Assembly: GCA_025350305.1 (NCBI GenBank) | Contig: JANXYC010000046.1 | Span: 1 to 64,000 of the forward strand | Length of the DNA stretch: 64,000 bases | Source: Cyclobacteriaceae bacterium | GTDB lineage: Bacteria; Bacteroidota; Bacteroidia; Cytophagales; Cyclobacteriaceae | Reading direction: 5' to 3' | Shown: one piece after another, positions 24,325 to 33,414 of the stretch | Layout: every line of letters begins with the position of its first letter | How positions within the stretch are numbered: the stretch's first letter is position 1 | The notes under the pieces: generated by a model | The model's input: only the letters and a program-made list of their open reading frames with translations | Databases searched by the model: none | Told to the model about the DNA's origin: nothing | Made by a program: the position numbers and the translations under genes

Positions 24325-24465
24325 TTACTTTTCGCGGTCCGCGTCCAGGTATTTTGCATAATCGATCAATCGTTGTAGTCCATCGCTCTGAATTTCCGGG
24401 CGATCTCTTTCTTGTTCATAATCTATCCTGTCTTTGATGGCCGTCCATTTAAAATCGTTTCCACT
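24325..24465 (-). pseudogene. Antitoxin-like remnant
   Basis: Open for 46 codons with no start, ending at a TAA (24325-24327). The end of the frame reads DGLQRLIDYAKYLDADREK, closely matching YGLQRLIDYVKYLETTSK in the antitoxin gene at 30455-30661. The rest of the antitoxin is missing. A second remnant on the opposite strand starts where this one ends. Confidence 0.55.
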
Positions 24466-24466
24466 T

Positions 24467-24607
24467 CAGCACAGGGATTTAAAGCGTAATGGAACAGAAT
24501 TCGGGGAAACTGATGAAACTTTTGCCTTCCTTGCCGGATATACATCCAGCGGCGCTCCGTATGGCTTGACTCACAAAGAATGGGAAGTCAATCCGGACGG
24601 TAGTTAG
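24467..24607 (+). pseudogene. C-terminal fragment of an unidentified gene
   Basis: A frame without start, reading RDLKRNGTEFGETDETFAF, then AGYTSSGAPYGLTHKEWE and a stop at 24605-24607. The composition is clearly protein-like and resembles C-termini of small hypothetical proteins that I have seen in Bacteroidota beside TA genes. No 5' part exists here. Confidence 0.4.
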
Positions 24608-24663
24608 TTAGAGATTGATACCGGCACCCAGTGAGAGCCAGGGCTTAGTCGCTTAGAGTCATA

Positions 24664-26313
24664 CTATATATCCGAAATCATTGACATCAGCTTACTTCTG
24701 CGCTTATATTGCAGTCGAATGTCTGTCTTCAGTTTGTCGGCCAGATTCACATCGATTTTCTTTAATTGCTGCAATGCATCTGTGATGGCGTGATAGTAAT
24801 GATCTCCTGTATGCTGCAGGTTTTCATCGATCGTTTTTGAAAAATATTTCACCGCTTCCGCCGGAAAGTGTTTTTTGTTTTTCTTATAAAACCCAAAGAC
24901 CCGGTCTCCCCAGATATTTTTGTTTCGTTTTATAAGATCAAGGGCGTCCTGGAGCCTTCCGGAATCTTCTAAATAATCAAGCAATCCCTCAGCATTCTTT
25001 TTCTCCAGCTGCGTCTCATAAACTGCAATTTCTAACGGCAGCAGGCTGGCTATTTTTTCCAGCATGGCCCGCGTGGGAGACCGCATTATGGACTCCCTGG
25101 CTGTTTCGCGCAGGTCCAAATCTTCTGCTTTCAGGAGATCAAGGTAAAGGAAATATACTTTCTCATCCTCGATCAATTTATCCTTATTTTTAGCCAGCCA
25201 TTTCTCAAGCACGGCTATACTTTCTTTTCGCCTCCCTTCGTGGATCAGCAGTTCCGCCAGTTCGCACAACCATAAACTGTTACCATCTTTTAAAACCGAT
25301 AAAATTTTCTTCCTTTCATCAGGCGATAATAGCCCCGCGACAAGCTGGTAATATGTTTCAGTCAGCCCGTAAGAAAGAACTTCATAATCGCTTGTCAGCA
25401 AGGCTTTAAGGTGAGGAAGGTCTTCGTTATCAAAAACATTTCCTATCGTTTTATAGACACCAGAAAAAGTAGAATAAGAGGACTGGCCAACCGCTTCATC
25501 CAGTTCTTCCAGGAATTCTGTTTTTTGCCTGAAACTTAACGCTCGCGCATAATTTGTGACAAATGAATAAAATGTTTCCGGCGGTTCAAAGTTATAATCA
25601 TTGTAATCGTCATATAGATAGCCCTCATCAAAAGCATGGTCCACCTTTTCAATGATGTGAATGATCAATTCACCTAGCTCGTTGGGCAGTGATTTCTCCA
25701 ATCCAGATAGTTTTTTTACCTGTTGCATCAGCACATCTTCAAATACGCGGGGATCGTATAGGGACTCCCTATCTTCAAATGCTTTCTTTATGTTGTGTTG
25801 AGCTTTCCTTAGTAGGGTCAGCGCTTCAGAATTGCTTGAATAGCGATTGCTGATCAAAGTAAAAAATTCTTCCGGTGCATAGTTGATCACCAGGTCTATT
25901 AATTTTTCCCTGGATAAAGAGTCCAGGTAACTTTTGATATTTGTATCGGAATTGCCGGGCACCGCAGTATCAATCTTAATTTCTTCATTGACGGCATATA
26001 ATAAAACAGCCACAACATGCTTGCATACTTCCCCATCATAAGGACAGGTGCAGGAAGCATATACCTTCCTCTCTTTTAGTCGTATTTGTACCGCATAGGT
26101 TTTGTTTCCACGCACTTTCCCATTGAGCAAAGTTTTAGCCTCTGTGAGCACAACGCTGGTTGCCAGGTTATTTTCATAATATTCCTTTCCTCGGTAGTAT
26201 ATTGTTGAAGTACAGGAATCCTGGATTTCGTCTTCGGTCAGTAATCCAATAAATTTTTCCAGGTTTTTTTCAGTAGTGGTAAAGAGCGTTTCGGCGTTCA
26301 TCAATTTACTCAT
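24664..26313 (-). CDS. SWIM zinc-finger protein
   Basis: 549 residues. The N-terminal third contains a SWIM zinc finger, CTC-PYDGEVC-KH (about 101-112, pattern CxCxnCxH), followed by VVAVLLYAV. The remainder is helical with TPR/HEAT-like segments and no enzyme motif. Stand-alone SWIM proteins of this type often accompany SNF2 helicases, which is not the case here. Cytoplasmic. Role unknown; DNA or protein binding is inferred from the finger only. Confidence 0.75.
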   Translation of the reverse strand: MSKLMNAETLFTTTEKNLEKFIGLLTEDEIQDSCTSTIYYRGKEYYENNLATSVVLTEAKTLLNGKVRGNKTYAVQIRLKERKVYASCTCPYDGEVCKHVVAVLLYAVNEEIKIDTAVPGNSDTNIKSYLDSLSREKLIDLVINYAPEEFFTLISNRYSSNSEALTLLRKAQHNIKKAFEDRESLYDPRVFEDVLMQQVKKLSGLEKSLPNELGELIIHIIEKVDHAFDEGYLYDDYNDYNFEPPETFYSFVTNYARALSFRQKTEFLEELDEAVGQSSYSTFSGVYKTIGNVFDNEDLPHLKALLTSDYEVLSYGLTETYYQLVAGLLSPDERKKILSVLKDGNSLWLCELAELLIHEGRRKESIAVLEKWLAKNKDKLIEDEKVYFLYLDLLKAEDLDLRETARESIMRSPTRAMLEKIASLLPLEIAVYETQLEKKNAEGLLDYLEDSGRLQDALDLIKRNKNIWGDRVFGFYKKNKKHFPAEAVKYFSKTIDENLQHTGDHYYHAITDALQQLKKIDVNLADKLKTDIRLQYKRRSKLMSMISDI

Positions 26314-26330
26314 ATTTAACTCTCAAATAG

Positions 26331-26338
26331 CAAAGCTA
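26331..26338 (-). promoter_or_regulatory. Candidate -7 element for the SWIM gene
   Basis: TAGCTTTG on the minus strand matches TAnnTTTG, 18 bases before the ATG at 26311-26313. No TTG at the right spacing was found. Confidence 0.3.
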
Positions 26339-26471
26339 TGACCGTGCTAAACTAAACAGTTTTGCTAAATCCTGCCAGGTAATTGAGTACAATCTGATTT
26401 CGTGGAAGGTATAAAGCACAAAAAAACCAGTAACGTTAACACTCAAAATTGAATTTAAGGATAATCTATGG

Positions 26472-26580
26472 CTGCTTCGAAAGATGATTTTTCAATAAGT
26501 TCGAGAATTGTTAAGGGAGGGGGACTTCGCTCGCCATAGCTCCGCTTCGGAGGGAGGCCGAGTTTTGCTCGCCGTAGGAA
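26472..26580. repeat. Truncated copy C of the palindromic element with 37-bp exact repeat
   Basis: Bases 26472-26508 are identical to 22233-22269. They are followed by GGACTTCGCTCGCCATAGCTCCGCTTCGGAG (split here into known blocks of copy A), after which the element diverges. The gap 26339-26654 holds nothing else that I recognise. Confidence 0.75.
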
Positions 26581-26654
26581 ATCTTTTCTCTTCCAGGTCT
26601 TTTATTTGAGCTAGGCTTCCATTACGACAGTTTCCCATGTAGAAACATTGATTT

Positions 26655-27110
26655 GTGATTGACAAAATGCTTCCTTATTTCTCCCTGGACCGATTTAAAA
26701 AGGCCTATGAGTATTACGGCCGGGATCTCTGCGATCTGACAGAACCCGGAGTTAGCGATTATCTGTTTACATTCTTTCAGGACAAAGGAATGCCAGCTCT
26801 GGCTACCACTATTAAGGAAGGAGGCAAATTCCGGATTTTGTCTGACGTTGTAAGAGATTTGAAAAGAGCGCTCAATCAACCTCTCTACGATGAACTGATT
26901 GAAAATTCTTTTTATTATGCGCCTCCCTATTTGCCACTATTTGGATTCATGATGCAATCCCGGAAATGGCCTATTCTAAGCTTTTCCGTAATGGAATGGA
27001 CGCACGATCAAACAAAAGAGAAATTTGTTGATTATGTGCGAAAGAATTATACAGACTATGATTCCGGTGAAGCAGTGAAGCAGGTGGATAAATGGTCTAA
27101 CTATTTCTAA
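26655..27110 (+). CDS. Hypothetical protein
   Basis: 151 residues, unknown family. Acidic, mostly helical, with many aromatic residues (LPYFSLDRFKKAYEYYGRD; SFYYAPPYLPLFGFMM; PILSFSVMEWTHDQ). No signal peptide or membrane segment. It could start four codons later at a second Met. It is convergent with the TPR gene and not in an obvious operon. Confidence 0.5.
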   Translation: MIDKMLPYFSLDRFKKAYEYYGRDLCDLTEPGVSDYLFTFFQDKGMPALATTIKEGGKFRILSDVVRDLKRALNQPLYDELIENSFYYAPPYLPLFGFMMQSRKWPILSFSVMEWTHDQTKEKFVDYVRKNYTDYDSGEAVKQVDKWSNYF

Positions 27111-27137
27111 CAAAGGCAAAGTACTAGCATTCCTTAT

Positions 27138-28706
27138 CTATTTGTCAATATTCTGATATTTACCGTACAGACCCATTGCCTCTGTTTTGAGTTGTTGCAG
27201 TTCCATTGAGTCTGATGTTTTAAGCTTTTCAACCAGACTAGCGTATTGCATGATTTTCTCTTTGCAATTGTTGGACACCAACTCTCGAAAGTAGGTCAAG
27301 ATCGCCAGTTTTTCCATGTAATCGTTTTTGGATTCCTGAGCGGCTGTTATTGCCTGTTCATAGTACCTTTGTCCAGTCTCCACTTCGCCTGATCTGAAAG
27401 CAGCAAGGCCAAAAGTAGCTTGGATTGGTATAGCGTCGTCAGTTGCAAGGGTACTGAACTTTATTTTAAACATTGCATTCAAGTATGGCTCCGCTTTATC
27501 TAATTCATTCATCATTAACAAAGAGTAAGCAATGTTGTTTAGCAGAATTGGATCATTAGGTTTTGCTTTTAGTCCGGCCTCACAAAGCATAGTAGCAGCC
27601 TTATAGTCCTTCAAAAACATGCTGGCGACATACGAACCCAATAAGACTGGTCTTTTCGAGTAGGGTATGTCCAAAAACCAAAAAACGCAGTTATTTATCA
27701 CCTCAATCCAATTACCCGCTTTGTAGGCATCAAAAGCAAAAGCTTCGAAAGGGTTTGAGACGTTTTTAAATGAAGGTGCATCTATCGCAAATGCCTTTTC
27801 CTTATACCCAAGCCACTCCATTTGCGCAAGACTGTTGTCATTGGGCGAGATTATTGATTGCTGCAAAAATTTCTTAGCTTTTTTCATTGACCCTTCTTGG
27901 TACTCCAGAGTACCCAATGAACTTGTTAGCTCAGTCAATTCATAGTCGGAGTAGTTCCTCGAATTCGCCAAGATAATCCCGCTTTTTATTAACGGAGAGT
28001 ACCGGTTCATCATTGAAGACGTAGCAATATGCGCTGAAATCAACCAAGGATCGGATTTAGTTGCGTCGCTCTTTCTAAGATAGTATAGCGCCTTTTCATG
28101 TTTTTCAAAATGAATGAACAGGCGGGTCGCGGATCGTAGCACATATCTATTGTCGGGCGCAAGTTCTAGCGCGACTATCATTGCCTTTTCAGCCTTATCC
28201 TCCTGTCCGAAAAACGCGTAAAGTCTTGACAAATCAACCCAAACAATCGGATTTCTAAGTTCAATTCTTGTCAAATTTCTTGTTCGACTAAGAATTCTGT
28301 AAATCGTTTGATTTTCAAAATGGGTTTGAAATTGCTCTAATGAATCAACCTCTAATTCCTTTAGGTTGAAAGAACCCAAGTTACCACTGCCAATATTATA
28401 GTCATTAATGCTTCTTGCTATGTCCAATAGCACATTCGACGATTTATCGGAATGATTAATAATATATTGAGTGGCCTCTTTTATTTCTTTAAAATCGTAC
28501 TCTTCCGCCAGAAAAGAGCCATTAACCAATTCAGCAGCCGTGCCGATTGAATTGTTCTCGTTCCAATCATTGATAATAGTAGTTAAGTCGATTTTGACAA
28601 CGGGTACAACACCGCTAACTGATAATTCTTTTAATTTGACCGTACGCCGAAAGTCCCTCCAGTTCGGAATTACCCTTCTCTCTTCTATTTTGTAATTAAC
28701 TGCCAT
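27138..28706 (-). CDS. TPR-repeat protein linked to a protein kinase
   Basis: 522 residues. The N-terminal ~120 residues form a domain I do not recognise (RVIPNWRDFRRTVKL; SIGTAAELVNGSF). From about 150 onward come TPR-like repeats, e.g. VWVDLSRLYAFFGQEDKAEKAM, ALYYLRKS, NPFEAFAFDAYKAGNW, LLNNIAYSLLMMNELDKAEPYL, ATFGLAAFRSGEVETGQRYYEQA. It lies 65 bases downstream of a kinase gene on the same strand, and the pair looks like a two-component unit (kinase plus TPR target or scaffold). The region is noticeably AT-rich compared with the biosynthetic genes. Confidence 0.7.
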   Translation of the reverse strand: MAVNYKIEERRVIPNWRDFRRTVKLKELSVSGVVPVVKIDLTTIINDWNENNSIGTAAELVNGSFLAEEYDFKEIKEATQYIINHSDKSSNVLLDIARSINDYNIGSGNLGSFNLKELEVDSLEQFQTHFENQTIYRILSRTRNLTRIELRNPIVWVDLSRLYAFFGQEDKAEKAMIVALELAPDNRYVLRSATRLFIHFEKHEKALYYLRKSDATKSDPWLISAHIATSSMMNRYSPLIKSGIILANSRNYSDYELTELTSSLGTLEYQEGSMKKAKKFLQQSIISPNDNSLAQMEWLGYKEKAFAIDAPSFKNVSNPFEAFAFDAYKAGNWIEVINNCVFWFLDIPYSKRPVLLGSYVASMFLKDYKAATMLCEAGLKAKPNDPILLNNIAYSLLMMNELDKAEPYLNAMFKIKFSTLATDDAIPIQATFGLAAFRSGEVETGQRYYEQAITAAQESKNDYMEKLAILTYFRELVSNNCKEKIMQYASLVEKLKTSDSMELQQLKTEAMGLYGKYQNIDK

Positions 28707-28771
28707 GATTAATCAATTCCAGTTCAATTTTTCTTGACAGAATATCAAGCTTCGAAACCACACGTCGGAAT

Positions 28772-29838
28772 TCATATTGATTTCCTTTCTGTTGTAGGGA
28801 GGTAGGGTGTCCTCTTTTTTTCAGGATACGGAAAGCAGGTGTATTCAAGTATTATTGAAAGTTCATCAGCAAGATATTCATGGGGAATGGATTTTTTGAA
28901 TTCCTTAATCGCCTTGTAATATCCCTGAATTAAATAATCTTTGACAGCCGCGAAACTTCCATTCCAATTACTCCATCGAAATTGACGGTCAATATTTCTG
29001 AATATCATATTCGTAGTATTCACGCCGGTAAAATAAAAGCAAATAAGACTTCCGAAAAGGTACATATCAGTGGCTCTAATTCTTTTGACAAGATCTGGCT
29101 CTATATGTCTGTATAAGAATTCTATTGGAACGTAATCACTATCTCCTGTAAACCTGCCAGAGGCACTTTCATGGGGTGCTTTTATTTCAGAACAAAGCGA
29201 ACTTCCTAAGTCTCCAATTTTAGACACAAGGCCATTTTCATAAAGTAAGACATTGGATGGCTTAAGGTCCTGATGACCGATTCCAATACTATGCAATTGA
29301 TCTAGCCCTACAGCAACATCATGTAAGGATTTCAATTTCCAAGCAATGTCCAATTTATTGCTAAAATCAATTTTTGATCTTATGTCTCCTTCCGCCATTT
29401 CAAAAACTAAGAATGGAACTGAGGCGATTGCATACTCATCGAGATAGGCAGTACCCGTGTCATACAATGTTATGACTTTAGATAACTTCTTTCCTTTACA
29501 TCTCAATAAGACGGCTCGTTCATATTCGAATGCAGAGTTTTGCTCGCTGATAATGCTTACGGGATCTTTATCCTTACTCCGCGAGAAAAAGCTTTATAAT
29601 TTAAGGCTTTAAGAAATGCTTTATTGTGCGTTGTAACATCTTCTACCAGATATCTAATACTAAACTTTCCGCCTGTGCCATCCGAGGTAGGGTCAATTCT
29701 TTTCAAAACCTTCCACCTATCATTTAAAAGTTTCCCCTCCAGATTACTGGCAGCGTTGTTTTCATCTTTTGAATTTTCCATTGAATTCTGTATCGTTAAT
29801 ATTTCAGAATGTCCCCGATCTAACAAAACGCTCGACAT
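28772..29838 (-). pseudogene. Ser/Thr protein kinase, frameshifted
   Basis: Two adjacent frames (29557-29838 and 28772-29506) together give one kinase of about 350 residues. The first supplies the N-lobe with AFLKAL (candidate ATP-binding Lys). The second supplies PFLVFEMAEGD (hinge), HQDLKPSNVLL (HRD loop with Q for R) and KIGDLGSSL (DLG in place of DFG). Adding one base to the five-A run at 29586-29590 joins the frames as KAFFSRSKDKDPVSIIS, so a single-base indel separates them. It could be a sequencing error, a true null, or slippage. The start may be the internal Met at 29781. Confidence 0.7.
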
Positions 29839-29847
29839 TTACAGTTA

Positions 29848-29970
29848 TTAACCGCTTGCCGGATTTATGCCAGCAAGGAGTTCATTTAATCCCTCACTTT
29901 CCGGGTTTAATCCCTCACTTAATCCGTCACCTATGGGGATTACGACTTCAAAAGTGACCCCTTCGAAAAC
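29848..29970 (-). pseudogene. C-terminal remnant of an AlbA/AAA_4-type transcriptional regulator
   Basis: Frame without start codon: EGVTFEVVIPI, then a degenerate GLSEGLN / EGLN repeat and a stop at 29848-29850. The VTFEVVIP plus repeated GLxEGLN pattern is typical of the linker in Schlafen/AAA_4-domain regulators, where a wHTH follows; that part is missing. At the DNA level there are three TTAATCC(C/G)TCAC words. Confidence 0.5.
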
Positions 29971-29990
29971 TCAAGTACGTTATTCTCAAT

Positions 29991-30458
29991 TTACTTTCTT
30001 CGTCGCTTACGCTCATGCTTAATCACCTCCCGAAGATTATGAAGCTTGTCTGTGGTCAACATATTTGTAAAGCCCTTCTTCTCAAGCCCGGCAATTAAGG
30101 CTTTATCACCTGACCAAACCTTGCGATTAAACTGTTTTGAGAACGCTATATATTGAACGTCTTTCGGATCAATGTCCTTTACCAATTCGAAGGCTGCATT
30201 CCAATTTGCAGTGGAGACCTGTTCTTCGGAAATGAATTTTATGTCCTTGCAGATTTGAAATTCGGCTTCGATTACTTGTTCCAGACTCAGTTTGGACAAT
30301 TCAACCAGTCTTTTGTGATGTGTGCGGATTTCCGTGCGTAAGAAATCCGGAGCTATGAATTCGATTAATCCAACAGAATTTATAAGGAGGTCGCCGATCT
30401 TACCTTTTGTGTTCAGTATTCCGCTAAAGACGATGTTAGCGTCTACAATGACCTTCAC
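29991..30458 (-). CDS. PIN-domain toxin
   Basis: 155 residues. The start MKVIVDANIVFSGIL places the first catalytic Asp at D6; further acidic candidates are E in LRTEIRTHH, and D in DIDPKDVQYIAFS and WSGDKAL. The highly basic C-terminus (HERKRRRK) may contact RNA. It overlaps the antitoxin gene by four bases (ATGA), confirming a toxin-antitoxin pair. Confidence 0.85.
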   Translation of the reverse strand: MKVIVDANIVFSGILNTKGKIGDLLINSVGLIEFIAPDFLRTEIRTHHKRLVELSKLSLEQVIEAEFQICKDIKFISEEQVSTANWNAAFELVKDIDPKDVQYIAFSKQFNRKVWSGDKALIAGLEKKGFTNMLTTDKLHNLREVIKHERKRRRK

Positions 30459-30661
30459 TTAACAAAGCGTTTCTTGTTTTTAGTCCACCAGGAGGTATTT
30501 ACTTCCTCGGCAAGCTTATCAGCGTCAGATTGTTTTGCCTTGCTCTTCGAAGTGGTCTCCAAGTATTTTACATAGTCTATAAGGCGTTGCAGACCATAGC
30601 TGTCGATAGCGGAAGAAATGGTAATTACTAGCTTGTTCTTGGTAGTCCGTTCTATAACCAT
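30455..30661 (-). CDS. Antitoxin partner of the PIN toxin
   Basis: 68 residues from ATG 30659-30661. The chosen start matches the usual antitoxin N-terminus (MVIERTTKNKLVITI); the longer frame adds 40 unrelated residues. Core sequence YGLQRLIDYVKYLE, then a Lys-rich linker and NTSWWTKNKKRF at the C-terminus. It shares its central block with the remnant at 24325-24465. Confidence 0.78.
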   Translation of the reverse strand: MVIERTTKNKLVITISSAIDSYGLQRLIDYVKYLETTSKSKAKQSDADKLAEEVNTSWWTKNKKRFVK

Positions 30662-30834
30662 GGCGAAGGATATTTTTCCTAAAATTACGGAAAATCTCCC
30701 AATGTCTGTGCCAAAGAAAGGAGTTATAACCCTCTTCCCTCGCGCTTCTTCTTTCTTTTTTTCGTAACCGTAGAGGATCATCGTTAAGGTTCGGTAGGTT
30801 AGCCGGGCATAGCGTCATCAACCGGAGCTAATAA

Positions 30835-32466
30835 TCATTTTATCCAGGGAACCTTTGATGACCGATAGAAATTCACCTCCATGGCCGTTAACCGTGGGCC
30901 GTGATTTCCCAGCCGTACTTTGTATTCATCCCAGGCTCTTCCATTCTCTGGCGACCACCCAATCTCAGCATAACCGGGCAGGCGGGGGAAAGCCAGGAAT
31001 TCAATGTCGTCCATCGTGGTGATGGTCTCGGACCAAAGCGGCGCTTCTATTCCCAGAATATTCTCTCTGCCAATGCCTTTCACGTGCGTCGCCAAATTCC
31101 ATCGATACGCGCTGTCCACTTCAATATAAGCAGCCCAGTGTAGACCTAGCTTGGTGGTTGAATCATAACTCATGTCGATGTAGGCTTTCGTGGATGGAGG
31201 CATGATGATCTTACTTTCTTTTTCAACCGCCGTTTGGGCATACTTTTGAGAATGCCAGTATTGGGTAACAACTTCCGAATTGATATCCGCCTGCGCGATT
31301 TCTTCCCAGCCCACCATGATCTTGCCATTCGCTTTGACGATATCCTTAAACCGGTTGATAAAGGTTATATAGTCTTTCTTTTTTGTAGCAGCAGCTTCGT
31401 CACCACCAATATGAAGATAGGGTCCGGGAGTCAGGGCTGCCAGTTCGCGAAGCACATCCTCCACGAATTTGAACGTCACTTCTTTCTCGACCCGAAGGGT
31501 GCTCCACCCAACTGCAATACCCGTATACAATTCTGTTGGCTTTGTTTTGGCGCCGAGTATATCCCGTGAAGGTTTTGACAGGGCCACCCGTCCTTCCTCC
31601 GGAACAATCGTACCACCATTCAGTTCTCCATACGAAGCCAATGCTGAATTAATATGACCGGGCAAATCGATTTCAGGAACGATCGTAATGTACCGGGCTT
31701 GCGAATAGGCCACCAGGTCCGCATATTGTTCCTGTGTATAAAAACCTCCTTTTCCACCACCCACTTGTGTACTGCCTCCATGCTTCGTCAGGTTGGGCCA
31801 TGATTTAATTTCAATACGCCATCCCTGATCATCACTCAGGTGCAAATGCAGTATATTTATTTTGTAGTAACTAATCAAATCGATGTACCTTTTTACATCC
31901 TCCACGCCAAAGAAATGTCGCGCCACATCCAACATCGATCCCCGCCAGGCGTACGAGGGATAATCACGAATCACGCCCGTTGGAATTTTCCACGGCCCTT
32001 GTTGTGCAGTTGAAAGTTCAATCTTAGCTGGAAACACCTGGCGTAAGGTTTGAATTCCGCGAAACAGTCCTGCTGGTTTGTTGGCGGCCAATTTCAGAAG
32101 GTTGTTTGTAATGTTTAGTTCGTAACCTTCTTCTCCAAGCTGGGGGTCGGCGCTTAACGTAAGATAGATGTTGCCGGATTTTGGAGCACCGGTTGTTGAT
32201 GCGACTTTCATGTCAAAACGGGTGGAAGGATTCAATTTATCTGCAAGGTATTGACCAATTTGTTTTAATTCTTCAGGACCTTCTACGAAAATATCAGAAT
32301 CATCCGTTAGCACAAAAGCATTTCCTGTGGCAGTTATGGAAATGGGTTGCGGGATGATGTTTTCCTTTGAAAGATCAGTAGGAGGGACGGGAGGTTTACA
32401 GGAGGTCAAACCCAGAAGAAGAACTCCCAGGATCCATCCGATGGAGTAAATTTTAATGTGCAGCAT
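30835..32466 (-). CDS. Beta-N-acetylhexosaminidase, GH20 lipoprotein
   Basis: Hydrolyses terminal GlcNAc/GalNAc residues from glycans. The 543-residue protein (ATG 32464-32466) has a lipoprotein signal ending in LTSC (about residue 23), the GH20b N-terminal domain, the barrel motifs RGSMLDVARHFFGVEDVKRY and HLHLSDDQGWRIEIK, and the catalytic Asp-Glu pair in HIGGDEA. Probably periplasmic or surface-anchored. It fits with a cell that degrades amino-sugar polymers, like the GH109-type gene earlier in the window. Confidence 0.92.
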   Translation of the reverse strand: MLHIKIYSIGWILGVLLLGLTSCKPPVPPTDLSKENIIPQPISITATGNAFVLTDDSDIFVEGPEELKQIGQYLADKLNPSTRFDMKVASTTGAPKSGNIYLTLSADPQLGEEGYELNITNNLLKLAANKPAGLFRGIQTLRQVFPAKIELSTAQQGPWKIPTGVIRDYPSYAWRGSMLDVARHFFGVEDVKRYIDLISYYKINILHLHLSDDQGWRIEIKSWPNLTKHGGSTQVGGGKGGFYTQEQYADLVAYSQARYITIVPEIDLPGHINSALASYGELNGGTIVPEEGRVALSKPSRDILGAKTKPTELYTGIAVGWSTLRVEKEVTFKFVEDVLRELAALTPGPYLHIGGDEAAATKKKDYITFINRFKDIVKANGKIMVGWEEIAQADINSEVVTQYWHSQKYAQTAVEKESKIIMPPSTKAYIDMSYDSTTKLGLHWAAYIEVDSAYRWNLATHVKGIGRENILGIEAPLWSETITTMDDIEFLAFPRLPGYAEIGWSPENGRAWDEYKVRLGNHGPRLTAMEVNFYRSSKVPWIK

Positions 32467-32552
32467 GGTTAATAGGAGTTGTTGGAACATTCAATATAAA
32501 AACTTTATACCGAACATTATTTTCAGGGGGAAGATTTGTGGGCAATTATACC

Positions 32553-33137
32553 TTACCCGCCAAAATTCCTGTAATCATTAGGTGTATCCAGATCAATTGA
32601 TCCTGCCGGAAAGTCAATGGCCTTGGTATCATTTGGATGTTGCTGAATAATTTTTTTTGCGCCGTGATCGTCGGGCAGAGCCAGGATTTCTGAAAAAAGG
32701 GTTTTGTCGAACAAGGCCGGGATGCCTATAGTGCCGGAATACTGTGAAGCCACGATACGTTTATCTGATCCGGTATATATCGCCTTCATGCTTTTTAGGT
32801 GATCTTCTGTCACCATCGGCTGGTCACAGGCCATCACGACGGCTGCTTCTATTTTTGGAGCGTGTTTTAACAAATACTTCAGCCCGGCTTTGAGCGAGCT
32901 GCCCATGCCGTTTTCCCAACGATGATTGATGGCAATGTGTACAGTCAGTTCCTCAAGTGCCTTGCGGTGCGATTGTTCATTCGCGCCCAGTACCACGACC
33001 ACCGGGTGCATTCCGGATTCGACAGCGACCGATATTGAATGAACAAGCAGGGACACCCCCTTAACTTTCATCAGTTGTTTGGATTGACCCATGCGGGAAG
33101 AGGAGCCTGCTGCAAGAAGAATTATTCCAACTTCCAT
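32553..33137 (-). CDS. mocA: MocA-like molybdenum cofactor cytidylyltransferase
   Basis: 194 residues from ATG 33135-33137. NTP-transferase signature ILLAAGSSSRMGQSKQLM (about 6-23), then INHRWENGMGSSLKAGL and MACDQPMV. Members attach CMP to molybdopterin for the xanthine-oxidase family. The molybdenum hydroxylase encoded 1.8 kb upstream on the same strand would be the client. Upstream codons of the longer frame encode the iterated GAATGATGAAT repeat, not protein, so the later ATG is chosen. Confidence 0.82.
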   Translation of the reverse strand: MEVGIILLAAGSSSRMGQSKQLMKVKGVSLLVHSISVAVESGMHPVVVVLGANEQSHRKALEELTVHIAINHRWENGMGSSLKAGLKYLLKHAPKIEAAVVMACDQPMVTEDHLKSMKAIYTGSDKRIVASQYSGTIGIPALFDKTLFSEILALPDDHGAKKIIQQHPNDTKAIDFPAGSIDLDTPNDYRNFGG

Positions 33138-33240
33138 TAAGAGGAGGACAGAATATTGAATGATGAATGATGAATGTTGAATGATGAATTTACTCTCGTT
33201 ACTTCCGCATTCGATATTCGACATTCAATATTCATGATTC
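33138..33240. repeat. Iterated GAATGATGAAT / ATTCAATATTCAT word region
   Basis: Directly before the mocA-like start: GAATGATGAATGATGAATG and related words (about 33157-33190), followed by the inverse ATTCGATATTCGACATTCA (about 33210-33228). A related stretch occurs at 34803-34835. Typical short-period intergenic repeats. Confidence 0.5.
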
Positions 33241-33414
33241 CGCATTTACAGTCTCATCAATTAGCTCCCTCACTCTTCCCGTATTCGCCTTATCCCTGAT
33301 TAATGGGAAGTGTGTATCACCTTCAGGGGAATGTAGGCTTACGCTTGCCTTGAAGGTTTGATCCCAAGAGCGAACATCGCCATAATTTATCCTTTTAAAA
33401 TTCCTTTCATCCAT
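33232..33414 (-). CDS. Uncertain small ORF overlapping the esterase 3' end
   Basis: A 60-residue frame from ATG 33412-33414 that begins inside the last codons of the upstream hydrolase. Sequence such as YGDVRSWDQTFK, HSPEGDTHFPLIRDK and RVRELIDETV looks protein-like, and the overlap would give coupling. I recognise no family; it may be the tail of a decayed gene. Confidence 0.3.
   Translation of the reverse strand: MDERNFKRINYGDVRSWDQTFKASVSLHSPEGDTHFPLIRDKANTGRVRELIDETVNAES

Noticed and set aside
30525-30821. Alternative longer frame overlapping the antitoxin
   Set aside because: Different frame from the antitoxin, with low-complexity basic sequence; the short antitoxin form explains the region.
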